From the NCBI GenBank assembly GCA_030062745.1, contig CP099843.1, positions 23,078,622 to 23,142,621 on the forward strand: a stretch of 64,000 nucleotides of DNA, in the 5' to 3' direction. Below the pieces are notes generated by a model, which saw only the letters and a list, made by a program, of their open reading frames with translations, did not search any database and had not been told where the DNA came from. A program made the translations under genes and the position numbers. Positions 22,640 through 34,300 of the stretch are shown piece by piece (the first letter of the stretch is position 1; every line of letters begins with the position of its first letter). The DNA is from Capitulum mitella. Lineage: Eukaryota; Arthropoda; Thecostraca; Pollicipedomorpha; Pollicipedidae.

Positions 22640-25140
22640 AGGCACCCCCCACACAATGATCAACTATTCCCCATGGACACAGCACCCCTTACAGGTAAAT
22701 GTTCTTATACAGACCAGGTAACTGAAATGCCTGGCACCTCACGCATACCAGGCACCTCTTCTTCTTGTACACACGGCACGCTTCTGAAAAATTTGGCTCC
22801 CCTCAGAGACCAGACACGTCTACGATGCAGGCGCCCCTTATAGGCCAGGCGCCCCCTCCCCCATACCGATTAGGCGCCCCTCGGGGGTTCAGCGCCCTTG
22901 GCGAGTGAGGCGCCCCTTACACATCACGTGCCCCTGGAGGCTCGGCGCTCTTCGCAAGCGAGGCGTCCCGTACACATCACGCGTCCCTCACATCTTTGCT
23001 GCCCCCTCTACAGGTCAGGCACTGATACAGGAAACTTTACAGACCAGACAAGTTTATGACACCAGCACCCCTCTCAGGCCAGATGCTCCCTCCCCTACAG
23101 ATCAGGAGCCCGTTATTTATTTGGTGTCCCATCTACAGACCAGGCGGTCGTACGGGGCTCATATACAAATATAAATAAAAAAGCGCTGATATATGTGCCT
23201 TTAAATCCGTAAATATGGCGGTAAACTGCCAATTTCATTCAAACAGATGGCGCCCCTGCTGGAGATCGGCGCCCCCTTGGAGGCTGGCGCCCCTGGACAA
23301 ATGGTCCCCTCCACTTTTCATTGCGCTCCTTCAGCGCTGGAAACAGGCATTGTAACGAGGCGCAGATCCAAGGGGAAGGCGATGGGGGCAATCGCCCCCT
23401 CCCCCGAGGCCTGAGAAGAGACCCCACGAGAGCGGCCCCACGGGGCTCTTCTCGGACTCAAAAGAGGTCCCGATCGGACCCCGTATGAGTTGCATGGGTC
23501 TACGTGAAAACGTGACAGGTTTCTGATACAGACAGGGTGGTCTCTGGGAGGGTCAGATGATCTCTGAGAAGTACAGAAAGCACCAATAAGCTCCTAACGG
23601 ACCCCTGACACCACAACTGGGCCCTAACACAGCAGAGTACCCCTGAGACTGCCAGAAGGGTCACACGGCCCCTGGAATGACCAAGATGAGGAACAAGTCC
23701 CCACAGAGAAATGTAGCATGAGTACCCCATAAAATGAGTCCACACAAGCTCCACATGGCATAGGGAGCCCTGGACTGTCACAGGGGCCCCAATGGGTTTC
23801 ACAGGCCTGTGTAAAAAGCTAAAGGTTCCTGGTGCCATCAGAGGGCCTCTGGGAAGGTTAATGTGGCCATGAGATCACAAGATGGCCCCTACAATGGGCA
23901 GAAGGGCCCCTGGAACTTCAAGAGGCTTCAACATGGCAAAGGGTCCATCTGACTGCTAAAAGTGCCAGAGGCCCCTGCAATAGCAGGAACTTAAGAGGAT
24001 GCCTAGCACAGTATAACAAGATCCTGACTAGCCACAGGGGCCCCCTGCACTGGATTTACCAGTGACATCAATCTTGAGAGGGCCCAAAAAAGACAAAAAC
24101 CAGGCTAACCTGGTCTTTTTGAAAACCTGAGGGGCTCCTGATGCAGTCAGGGGTCCCCAGGAAGGCCAGGTGGGTCCTGAGACAGCAAGATGGGTCCCTA
24201 CATGGCAGATGGCCCCTGAGACTGCCAAAAAGTTAGAGGGCCCCTGCAAGGCAAAGATGATAAGAGGGCCTCTAACATGGTATGGGGGCTATGGAAAGTC
24301 ATAGAGCCCCAGAGAGTGTTAGGTATGCTCCTGACATGGAAAAGACCCCCTGAGACTGTCAGTGAGGTTGCTGAAGCACCAACAAAGCCCCTCTAGCCTG
24401 ATATGGTTAGATGGACAATAATATATGCCATCTAGCCAGATGACATATATTATTGCCAGATATACCCCATATGACAGGCAGACCTCTGATATAGCTTTGG
24501 AGACTGGAGATGTTCAAAGAGCCCATGACACTGCACAGGGGTCAATTTGATATTGCCAAAACTTGTAACTGCCAGAAGGCCCCTGGCATGGCAACAATGT
24601 TCCCCAGAGATGGCAAGGGGTCCACTGAGACTGTTAGGAAGGGACCTATGAGAATGATAGCTAGCAGTCTCCAGCAATAGGGGCCCCTGAAATGATCAGA
24701 GGGCCCCTGAAACTACTAAGCTCTGAGACACCCAGACAGCTCCTGACATGTCCAAAAGACCTAGAGCATTGCCAGAGGCACCTCTGTCATGGTGGAGAGA
24801 GATGTAAAAATAACCCTTGCTACTGCCTGAGGGACTCCTTAGATGGCAAAAATGCTTCAAGGATGACCAGAGGGAATCCGAGATGGATTAAACATCCCTC
24901 AAACTGCCAGATGGGTCCCTAAAACTCTCCACAGTGCCCTGAAACTGCCAAAAGAGTGCCTGTACTGTCCTGAGGGTGTGCGAGTAAAGGAACCCCAGAC
25001 CACTAGCAGGCCCTGACATTTAGATTGCCTCAGACCACCAAAAATGCTCTTTAAGTGCAAGACAAAACCTACCCTAAGCTGGCAAATTCTCCAGAAACTA
25101 TATGGGGGCAGAGGAGCTCCTTGACCAGATCCAGACACAT
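22640..25140. repeat. decayed tandem-repeat field (GGCGCCCCT- and GGCCCCTGA-type)
   Basis: Two adjoining fields. About 22730-23300 has degenerate copies of an ACCAGGCGCCCCT motif. About 23500-24960 has some dozens of degenerate units around GGCCCCTGAGACTGCCA, roughly 25-60 bp apart, alternating orientation of GGCCCC palindromes and AC-TGCCA. Units are strongly diverged, so the array is old. No gene was found in it. Confidence 0.7.
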
Positions 25141-27110
25141 CATTTCAAATAAAGGAAGGGACACAGGCACCTAATGTCCCACCATTTTTGTCATATTCAG
25201 ACCACTTTGTTCATTTATCATATAATGCTAATGGCAGTGCAGTCAAGTATGGCCACATCTGCTCATGCTGAAGTACAATTAAATTCTATCTGAATATGTT
25301 GCTGGAATGAAGGGATATTACTTATTCACTTAGCACAAAACATCTCCTATTACACAACGTGTTTGGTAAAACCGACCTGCAAATTTCTCAATGGGAGCTG
25401 CTGCCCAAACTGAAATATGATTGCTGCGCTCTACCACGGACCATTAGATGTAATGAATTTACAGGGAAGTTACAGACTGGCTCTTAACAACATTCCCGCA
25501 AGTTCCAACTTTACCTTTACCTCTTCCATGAAGAAATCACTGTTCGCAGTCGTAAATAACGGCAGAAACTGAGGAAAGTGGTTTTATGGCACCTACACCA
25601 GCCCAGCATACACCCGGGCCCATTGTTTGTGTGCCACCAACCTTGACTTTCAGGTCGGAACAATTTACCACGTTGGTACCTTCGTGAAGACCGCCAGCGT
25701 CCTATCCATTCACATCTTTACGCAGCGCGCGAACGCCCACAGCCATGCCAGACTGCGCGTCGGGCACCACCTGTGACACCAGCCCGCCGCGTATCCAGCG
25801 CCCGTTTGTTTATGACCGTGGAGAGAGGGCGCAGCGGCCGCGGCTGGCCGTGCAGCAGTTCCGAAGCTCAAGGTAGCTAAATTACCAAATGCTCAAGCTA
25901 GTACTCTTCGACCTCCGCTTAAAAATTTTAAACAGCCGATTCCGATCGCCTATCAAAAAGACGTTAACCGGGCGATACGCAAAGAATTGCGCTTATTGCC
26001 CTTATTATGTTTTATTTGCGTTTATCAATCAGAACGACTGGGCCGAATAACACGGAAAACTGCGGCGTGTGCAGAAAAATTTCTGAGATGGGAAGTTGTG
26101 TCGAAACGTTGGGTCCTCTTTGTTACCGCTTCCATGCAGGGGTGTCGATTTGTATTCTTTTGTGAGGACCCTTCCTCCTTTGTTGATTTGGGCCCCCTCA
26201 GTGTCGGTTTAGGCCCCAATATTTTCTGCCGGTTTTGAAGAGCAGTGGACAAAAATAACGAAAAGAACGGCCGCAAGAGATAGGAAGAAGGTAAAGCATT
26301 CAACTTAGAGTGATGGATCTACTTTTATACCTTCTGTCTATATATACGCCTATATACATGGGGATATGTGCAGTTTTTGATCTGATGAATAGTAGCAAAA
26401 AGTTAACAAATTTCCGTTAGTCAAAATAAATCAAAATAAAGTGGGCTAAGTCCGTTGAGAAACCCACATTTGGGGGTAAGGTCGTCGCGCCCTTGCCTTG
26501 GCCCCCACCCCATCATTTATAGAAACTGACGCCTCTGATTTCAGGGACCACTTTCTAGGTTGCACATTATTTGAGCGATAAAGCAACAAAAAACAAACAA
26601 ACAAACAAACAAAACAATTAATCTGGCTTCCGAATAAAATATTAAAAAAATCGTATTTTTGATGCATCCAGTCCCCAACAAAACATTGGCTACGCACCTG
26701 GGTGTTTGGACTTTCCACTGAAGTCTGTAATATACCCCCGATGCTTATAGATGTTCGGCATCCCCAGTCAAGCTAAACAGAAATCACTTAACACATGTAA
26801 AAACACCATGTATTTGCTTCTCCTTGGCCACTGTCAGCACTGCCAGCCACTTTACAGGGCGCCTCCCCTCGAGCTGGACTTCTGGGTACACCCCTGCAGT
26901 GCACTTGCATCCTGGTGCACCACACCCATAACACGCACCATTTGAACAAACGAAACAGAGCAAAAAACTTGCATAAATCTCATGCATCATCCCTCCGGAC
27001 CTAGAAACCGCTTTGAGTCATGCGCCCAAATGATACCTTCAACACTTATGTTACCCGAGCTGCAATGCAGGGCCGTAGTCCGGTCAACAGTGGATGAATG
27101 AATTGAAACA
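25141..27110. other. intergenic, no feature recognised
   Basis: Unique sequence between the decayed repeat field and the likely SLX4 3' end. A moderately CpG-rich patch at about 25690-25860 could be a promoter or first exon of DENND2, with no direct evidence. A (CAAA)n-type tract is at 26590-26620. Confidence 0.4.
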
Positions 27111-27131
27111 AAACGGTTCATTCATGCCTCG

Positions 27132-27137
27132 TTTATT
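27132..27137 (-). terminator. candidate polyadenylation signal AATAAA for SLX4
   Basis: AATAAA on the minus strand (TTTATT on plus), about 1.04 kb downstream of the SLX4 stop codon. I noticed no closer canonical signal when scanning the minus strand from 28174 to here. It would imply a 3' UTR of about 1 kb. Confidence 0.4.
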
Positions 27138-27381
27138 CGCAAACGCGGCTTCCTTACAACAGAACAGTTCCGCCGTCACAAAGCGTTCACCAGCACTCAG
27201 ACTCATCACCCTGCTTCACTGAGATGTCAGCAGCGATAACCTAGATACACAAAAATGAGCCATTTCGACTCTTGATGAAAGTATCACAAGGCACACTGAC
27301 AATGACCACGTACCGCTGCAGCTTTCGTCTTAACTGCAACATTTTTAGTAGCGCCATCAATCGATTGCCAGCACTTAAAAT

Positions 27382-27645
27382 TCACGTAGTTGCCTTCTCG
27401 GGTAACTTCTTTTTGTGAGCAGTTGTCCGCTTTTTGGGAGACGACTTCTTTGGAGATTTCTTCTTTTTGGGGGACCGTCGTCGGCGGCCACTGTTCTCCG
27501 TCCGGAACGTCACGCACTGAAACAGCCGAGACGCCGTCAGCCCCTGCATGCTCCGGTAACTAACGATCTGACTGACGCCCGACGCTGAGTCACAATCGAC
27601 GTGAGGCGTAATGGTGTCCGCCTTCTTCCGTTCGGACCAACACAC
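27382..27645 (-). CDS. hypothetical Lys-rich ORF with SPKK repeats
   Basis: 87-residue frame whose C-terminal half is RRRRSPKKKKSPKKSSPKKR followed by TTAHKKK. SPKK motifs bind the minor groove of AT-rich DNA in histone H1 and similar tails. It lies in the presumed SLX4 3' UTR on the same strand. There is no known homologue and nothing shows it is translated. An overlapping frame (27284-27517) is equally open. It may be nothing more than an open stretch. Confidence 0.2.
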   Translation of the reverse strand: MCWSERKKADTITPHVDCDSASGVSQIVSYRSMQGLTASRLFQCVTFRTENSGRRRRSPKKKKSPKKSSPKKRTTAHKKKLPEKATT

Positions 27646-28174
27646 GAGGGCATCGAGCTCGTTTTCCGAGCGTTAGCTGGCTGATACCCCCGCGGTGACT
27701 CACAACAGGTTACGCATCACCGGCTCGCACGCCGGAACCGGGGAAACAAAGTGCTCGGGTATTTCGGCTGCCTGGCTAATTCCGCTTATGTGGAAGTCGC
27801 AAAAACCGTGTTTGATAGGAGGCACGTGCTATTAATCAATTTTCAGCGCAACGACACAATAGGTAGCTACGACAGATACGCAGAGGCGTGACAACGGGAG
27901 GGGCACAGGGACAAGGAGGCTATCGCACAAAACCTGAATTTTCGAAATTAGATTTATGATGTTACGCGGAAAGAATAACCTGAACATCTATCTGCGCTCC
28001 CACTTCCCTCTCACATTTTTTCCTGGGTTCCTACGCCTCTGTTGGGAGACACGTCTGACATATGCGCAAAGGGCACTTAAACAGAACGGTTCATCACTGG
28101 TCCACTTCACAATTTACACACGCCGCGGAAGTTAGCAGGAGGCAGGAGGCCTGGTTTCCGCAGAGACATGGCCT

Positions 28175-28374
28175 TCAGATGCAGCTCAGCAGGCCACGCA
28201 CCTGCTCGTCGAGGAAGTCCATGAGCTGGCTGAGTTTGACCTTGACTCCGGCTTGCTTCAGGTCTTGATGCAGGCTCTCCAGCCAGACGGGCTCGTAGGT
28301 CAACACCTGGCGGTGCAGGTCGGGTCTCGAACGGATGAATGACGTCATCAGGGCAGGCAGGTCCGACCCGGTCA
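28175..28374 (-). CDS. SLX4: SLX4 last exon: conserved C-terminal domain (SLX1 binding)
   Basis: Acceptor GCGTTTCATAG; two bases complete the codon left by the previous exon (G+TG). It reads VTGSDLPALMTSFIRSRPDL, HRQVLTYEPVWLESLHQDLK and KLSQLMDFLDEQVRGLLSCI, then TGA at 28175-28177. This mirrors the vertebrate end CYIRSKPALYQKVLLYQPF...LLDFLDT. It ends soon after the DFLDE helix, as is usual for the family. Confidence 0.95.
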
Positions 28375-31300
28375 CTATGAAACGCACGGTGTGACGTCAC
28401 CAATATTGCTCCGTCACATGACCAAGCGTCACAGTCACGACAGGGATTCATCCGATTACCGATCTGCCTGACTTACTCTATCAACTCTTGCTCCAAAGTG
28501 GCGTCGTTCTTTGAGCGCCGTTTTGGAAAAAAAACATAATCGCGCACGTCAGACTTCTTGAACGGAGCCAAGCACCAGGAATCAACAGATGCGAGTCCAG
28601 GATTTCATCCTACTCAGGGCTTTCAAGGGGCTGGCAAGCAGACTAGAGAGCGCTACAAACGTGCCGGCAAATTCAGTACGGCTTTTTAAATACTAAAATA
28701 TCGCAGTGGGTTGGTGAAAACTGAGGAACTCCCCAATGGTCGGAGCCATCCCAGCCACTTCCAGCGACGCTCCCTAATGAAAGTCGGAGCAGGTGTGACG
28801 CCATCAATACTGGGTGACAGATGGATAACGATAACAGCGTGTGACGATAAGTGACGTGAACATTGGGCCATGCAGCACCGGACGTCGGCGGGTGTGACGG
28901 ATGGCCAGGTGGAATGTGGGAGGAGCGGAGCATTACGGTACCAGGGTCATGTGCGCCGTGAATGACAAAGCCCCCATCCACTACGGTTTACAACGCAACA
29001 CCTGAAAACAGCCAAGGCTCTTCCACAGAGGCATCGCTTTCAAGGCTGTTAGCACCGACTCTGACGACAGCAACAATGCTGGAATGAATTAACGCCGAAG
29101 GTGTGTTGAAGTGCTAGAATTGTATCCCTCGATGTCACAACAAGCGGTAGGACATGAAATCTTGGTGGATTTAGACGGCAGCCACCTTAACAGTAACGTA
29201 AGAATTTCATCAAGCGAAGCAATACGCCGCATCCATGACGCTAAAATTCAAATACGATTTAAAATGCCACAGTTTTGCCAAACGAAACGAGTTTCGCCAT
29301 ATCTTCTTGAAGGCATTTCAAGCAAAATAGTGCTTTTCGTCTTTTGGTTTGAAAGGTGGGAGGGCAGCAACCGACTATGGCAGGTCTCTTTTCAGCATGG
29401 GACACTTACGCGAGGCATAAGCCTTCTCCCCTTCCCTTTTACGAGAACAATGGTATCCCAGAGCGTCGAAGACTACACAGGCTGTCCGTCCCGATCCGAC
29501 GAGAAGCAAAACAAACCTCGAACTATGCATACGAGACCCACTGGGGATTTCCATCTGCAGAAGTCAAAGTGCACAGCGACAAGACGCAAACCCGCAAGAA
29601 GGGTTTGCGCCTTGACGTAGCGCGTGATCATTCCACACACTCCCGCATGAAGGCCTCCAAATAATTTTGGCGGGGCGCAACCCTCCTTGAGCCCCTGGCT
29701 GCGTTAACCATCCAAAGATCGCTGCGTTAATTCCGCCCCATGTGACGACGCGCCACATATCTCAGAGCGAGCCATTTGCGTGGCGCGCCGCGACATATCT
29801 ACGTTCAGTTTTCAACGGGCGGCGGGTGTGCCTCGGCACCGTCTGCCCGCAGCTGCCGCTCGGCGGCGGCGGCGGCGGCGGCGGCGGACGGGCGGCCGGA
29901 CGGCCAGCGCCGGCCGCCACCTGTCGGCGCGAGCCCGGAGGCCCACCTGGCGGCGGTGCCGGCCTACACCTGTCACCGTCACCCCTCCCCTCCCCTGCCG
30001 CCGCTGCCGGCCGGCCGTGCATGCCGCAGCTGTCACGGCTGAGAGCAGCCGAGTTCCGTCAGGCAGGAGTCATGGGGTGTCAGGGGCGGGTAAGGAACGC
30101 GTCAGAGGCACCGTGAGTCCATCACGGAGACGTTACTAAACGCCCATTATAGGTTTAAGGCACGTGTCAGGGAAGTGTCAGGGAACCGTCAAGGAGCGTG
30201 GTATCAGGGTGGCACCAAGAATGTGTCAGGGAGGCGACCGGGAGGTGTCAGAGGGGTCAATCAGACATAGGCATCAGGGTGGTGTCAGAGAGGCATCAGC
30301 GGTGTGTCAGGGTGGTGTCAGGGTGGTGTCACGTCAGTGTCAAGGTGGCGTCAGGGTGATGTCAAGGTAATGTCAGGGAGGCACCATGGTGTTAGCGTGG
30401 TGTCACGGTAATGTCAGGAAGATGTCAATGTGATGTCAGAGTGGTGTCACGGTGGTGTCAGGGTGGCGTCACGGTGGCGCCAACGAGGGGTCAGGGGAAG
30501 GTCAGGGTAACGTCAAGAGGGCATAAGCGTGGTGTCCGGGAGGTCTCAAGGGGTGTCAGGGTGATGTCAGGAGGGCATCACAGTAGCATCAGGGTGATGT
30601 CAGGGAGGCATCACAGTGGTGTCAGCGTGGTGTCGCGGTAGTGTCCAGAAGGCATTAGCGTGGTCTCAGAGTGGTGTCACGGCGGTATCAGGGTGTTGTC
30701 GGGGTAGTGTCAGGGTGGTATCAGGGTGGTGTCGGGGTGGCTTTAGGGTGCTGTCACGGTGTTGTCAGGAAGGTATCAGGGAGGCATGAGGGTGGCGTCA
30801 ACGAAGGGTCAGGGCAGCGTCAGGGTGCTGTCAAAGTGGCGTCAGGGTGGCGTCGGGGGCATGGGCTTGCCAGGTAAGCGCTTGGGTGTCGTCAGCAGTC
30901 TGGATGGGGCCGGCAGCTTCTGCCGGTGCGTGCGCACGAGCGGCCCCAATCCTCCAACAGTTCAGACGACAGCTCTGACCGCAGATCCCGCTCCCCGTTT
31001 GCGGACAGTTCCAGATCAGACGCGGCAGCGGCCGCCGGCACGGTCCGGGCGGGGATCGCCGGCCCGGCCGACTCGGCCGCCTGACCATTCAGCCATTCAA
31101 CGGTCATTCCGCGCCCATTCACGGCTCTCGGCCGGCTCGCCGCGCCGCTTTCAGCCGCCCGGGCGGACAATCACAGATGCATGACGGTGCAGTGAGAGTG
31201 CCGGCGGCAAACATCACGTCGCAGGTTGAATGACCATCTGAGACAATGCAATCCACTGCAAAGGACTGAGGAATTCACCGACCTCCGTTCGAGGAGTTGC

Positions 31301-34300
31301 AAGTTATTGCGGTCTCCTAGGCATATATTACCGGCAAGGACGGTATCGCGACAGCCTAAAAACTCCGCGGAATCATGGAGCTCACAAGCTTCCATTTGGT
31401 CATGACTCGGATTCGATTTGGCCAAAAAATGTGAAAGTGGCTGTTCCCAATTAATACCATTATAATTATAATTATTCACGTATTACATATCATATTGCAT
31501 AACAATACATCATTATTTAAATATATAAACAAATTACTAAAATACTTCATTACAACTTATCACCGTTCCGTTGCTACGAAAATGGAGAAGCTTAAGCCGA
31601 CATTTTCATCATAACAAGTCACAAACCACACTGCTGCAGCCAATCATGGGTCGTGGGGTCCATTTACAAACACACGTCTGCGACACTTTATCTACACATC
31701 TCCGCCCAATCCAGCGCGTTGATCTGACGGTCCTCACCGGCCTGGGACGGTGTGACGTCATCGTCGTCCGACAGCTGACTGAGGGCCTCCTCCAGACGGG
31801 CGGCCGAGCCGTCCGAGCCGGCGGACGATTCAGAGTCCGAACGGTGCCTGTCGCCGGTCGGAGCGCCGGCCGCGTCCCGAGACCGGGACCGGGATTCACT
31901 GCCGCCACGGTCCCGGGACCGGGGCCCACTGCCATCAGAGTCCCGGGACTCACTGTCGCCAGGGTCACCGAGATAAGGGACTCACTGCCGCCACGGTCCC
32001 GAGAACGGGATTTACAGCCACCAGGGTCCCGGGACCGGGACTCACTGCCGCCACGGTCCCGGGACCGGGACTTGCTGTCACCAGAGTCCCGGGGTACACT
32101 GTGGCCAGGGTTCCGGAACCGGAACTCACTGTCGCCAGAGTCCCGAGGCCGGGACTTACTGCCATCAGAATCCCAGGACATACTGTCGCCAGGGTCCCGG
32201 GACCGAGGCTTACTGACGCCAGAATCCCGGGACCGGGACGCACTGCTTCCAGTGTCCCGGGACATCGCACAGGCGCCGCCGGGGCCCGGCCAGCCGGCGG
32301 GGGCCGGCGGATGGGTCTCCTCGTAGATGTGCGACAGCAGCGCCACGGCCTTACGGCGGGCTATCGGCTTCACGCCAATCCTGGCCAGCTCCCTCTGCGG
32401 AGCGAGCGATCCCTGTACCGCCCACTGGGGCCAACAACGCGTCACGCCGGCGTGCAGGGTGACCAGACAACGGACCAGCAGCGCAGCGTGCAGGCTCCAG
32501 AATCACTCCATCTCTCCCCTCGCGTGCCCCAGGGGGCAAGCCTGTACAGTCGTCTATGCTGGCTGGCTCATGGAAACAACAACTTGTTTCTTGGATTACA
32601 GGCCTCAACGGGATGAGGACGATGCTACGAGGAATACGTCAACACAGTGTACTGAAAAACCAATGGTGACTTTAACGGGAACTGAAATCCCGCATGGTGA
32701 CTGTAATCGTTTTCATCGGCACCTCTGCATTTGCTCCTCGCACACAAAGACATCAAACCGATTCGCCTGCAGACGCGGCCCTTCCAGTGACCGCTCGAAG
32801 CGGCGGCAGCCGTCAACCGCGTCGCTCACCTTCAGCTCGGGGGTCAGCATCAGCACGTAGTTCGGCAGCGGAGTGCTGGACTCACGCAGTACCACCCGGT
32901 ACGGGTTGACGGGCGTCTGCTGCTGCTGCGGTGTCTGCTGCGGCGTTTGTTGCGCCGTCTGCTGCGGCGTCTGCTGCAGTGTCTGCTGCGTCGCATGCTG
33001 AGGCGTCTGCTGCGTTGTCTGCTGTGTCGTCTGCTCTGCCGTATCCTGCGTAGTCTGCTGTGGCGTCTGTTGGCGGCCACGACCGACCGGTGTCTCTGAG
33101 CCGGGCCGCTCTGGCGGCGGCCGACGGCCGGTCTCGATCGGCGTGCGCACGTCGGCCAGCAGACTGTCGTCCTGCCAGAGCTCGGAGCGGTCCTCGACCG
33201 GCGGCGGCGCTCCGCCCGCCGCCCGGGCCGGGCTCCGGCCGGCCGGCAGCGTCCCAGTCGCGCCCGGAGCCCGGCCCTCCGGGCTCGGAGGACGACCAGG
33301 ACCGGGCGGCCGCCGGGCCTGGGCGTCGGCCGGCGCCCAGGCGGGCCGGGGTCGGGCGCCTCCACCAGCTCGATGTAGCCGCAGTCCTTCGAACCCCTCC
33401 CACACGTCGGCCACGGAGGCGTCCAGCGGAGAGCAGGCCGCGGACGAGTCCTGGCCAGTCCCCGCCGACGGGGAACCGGCGGAGGACGCCATCCCGCCTG
33501 ACGGCAGCGGCTCTACTGGGCTCACCTTCTGTCCTGCTGGTTGGTGCTCTGTCCCAGGGGCAATGTCCTCAGCTGGCACTGACTCAGCAGGCGAGGAGGT
33601 CCTCTCAGCCAGAGACGACCTGACCGGGGACAAGTTCCTCTGCGAAGCCAGCGAATTCAATGGAGAGGGGCTCCTCTGCGCAGTCGGTGACTCCACTGGA
33701 GACACTCTACCTCGCGGACCTTGTGATTCCATTGGTGAAGGACTCCTCACAGCCAGTGACTCCACTGCGCAGGGACTCCCTCGTGCGGACCATGAATCCA
33801 CTCGAGACGGACTCTTCCGCGCGGCCGGTGACTTCACGGGAGAGATGCCCATCTGCGTGGTCGGTGACCTTGCTGGGGAACGCCTTTTCGGCGAGGTCCG
33901 GTCCCGGTCACCGTCAGCCGGCGAGGACGCCCACCGCTGCGACAGGTGCTCCGGCGGCCCCTCCAGGATCTGCACGTCCGAGTCGGCAGACGCCGGCCGG
34001 ACCGACGGCTCCCGTCCCGCCGCTGGGGGGAGCGGCCCATCACGGTCACAGCCCGGCTCCGACAGTCCGGAGGGTGACGCGGCCGCCGCTTCTGATGCGG
34101 CCTCCTCCTGAGAGGCGAGGCTTCCCCGCCGGTCTCCGCCCGCCTCGGCGTCCCCGCCGGAGCCGGGCGCCGTCCGGGGCCGTTTCGCAGGCGGCGTCAG
34201 CACTTCGCACGCGTCCTCCGACTCGGAGCAGCGCGGAGCGGCGCTGAGGCGTCTCCTGCGGCCGGGCCGCGGCGGCGTGCCGGCGGCTGCGGCCGCGGCC

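Larger units (their letters stand above)
28375..31737. other. last SLX4 intron
   Basis: About 3.36 kb with phase-1 ends that match. It holds a CGG/GCC tract (29860-29900), the GTGTCAGGG minisatellite (30164-30860) and a GC-rich patch at 30890-31170. The latter has a protein-looking minus-strand frame (SDLELSANGERDLRSELSSE) but is not needed to join the flanking exons. An open plus-strand frame at 29111-29620 has no recognisable similarity. Confidence 0.6.

Noticed and set aside
30164-30860. CRISPR-like or regulatory array of GTGTCAGGG
   Set aside because: Unit too short and irregular, no unique spacers, and eukaryotic intron context.
30892-31170. Possible extra SLX4 exon (SDLELSANGERDLRSELSSE)
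   Set aside because: The flanking exons already join in phase and the join matches known SLX4. No good splice sites surround this frame.
32713-32829. In-frame continuation of the SLX4 BTB exon past 32830
   Set aside because: Donor AAG|GTGAGC at 32830 joined to the acceptor at 32394 reproduces the conserved TPELK-RELARIGVKP sequence; the read-through does not.
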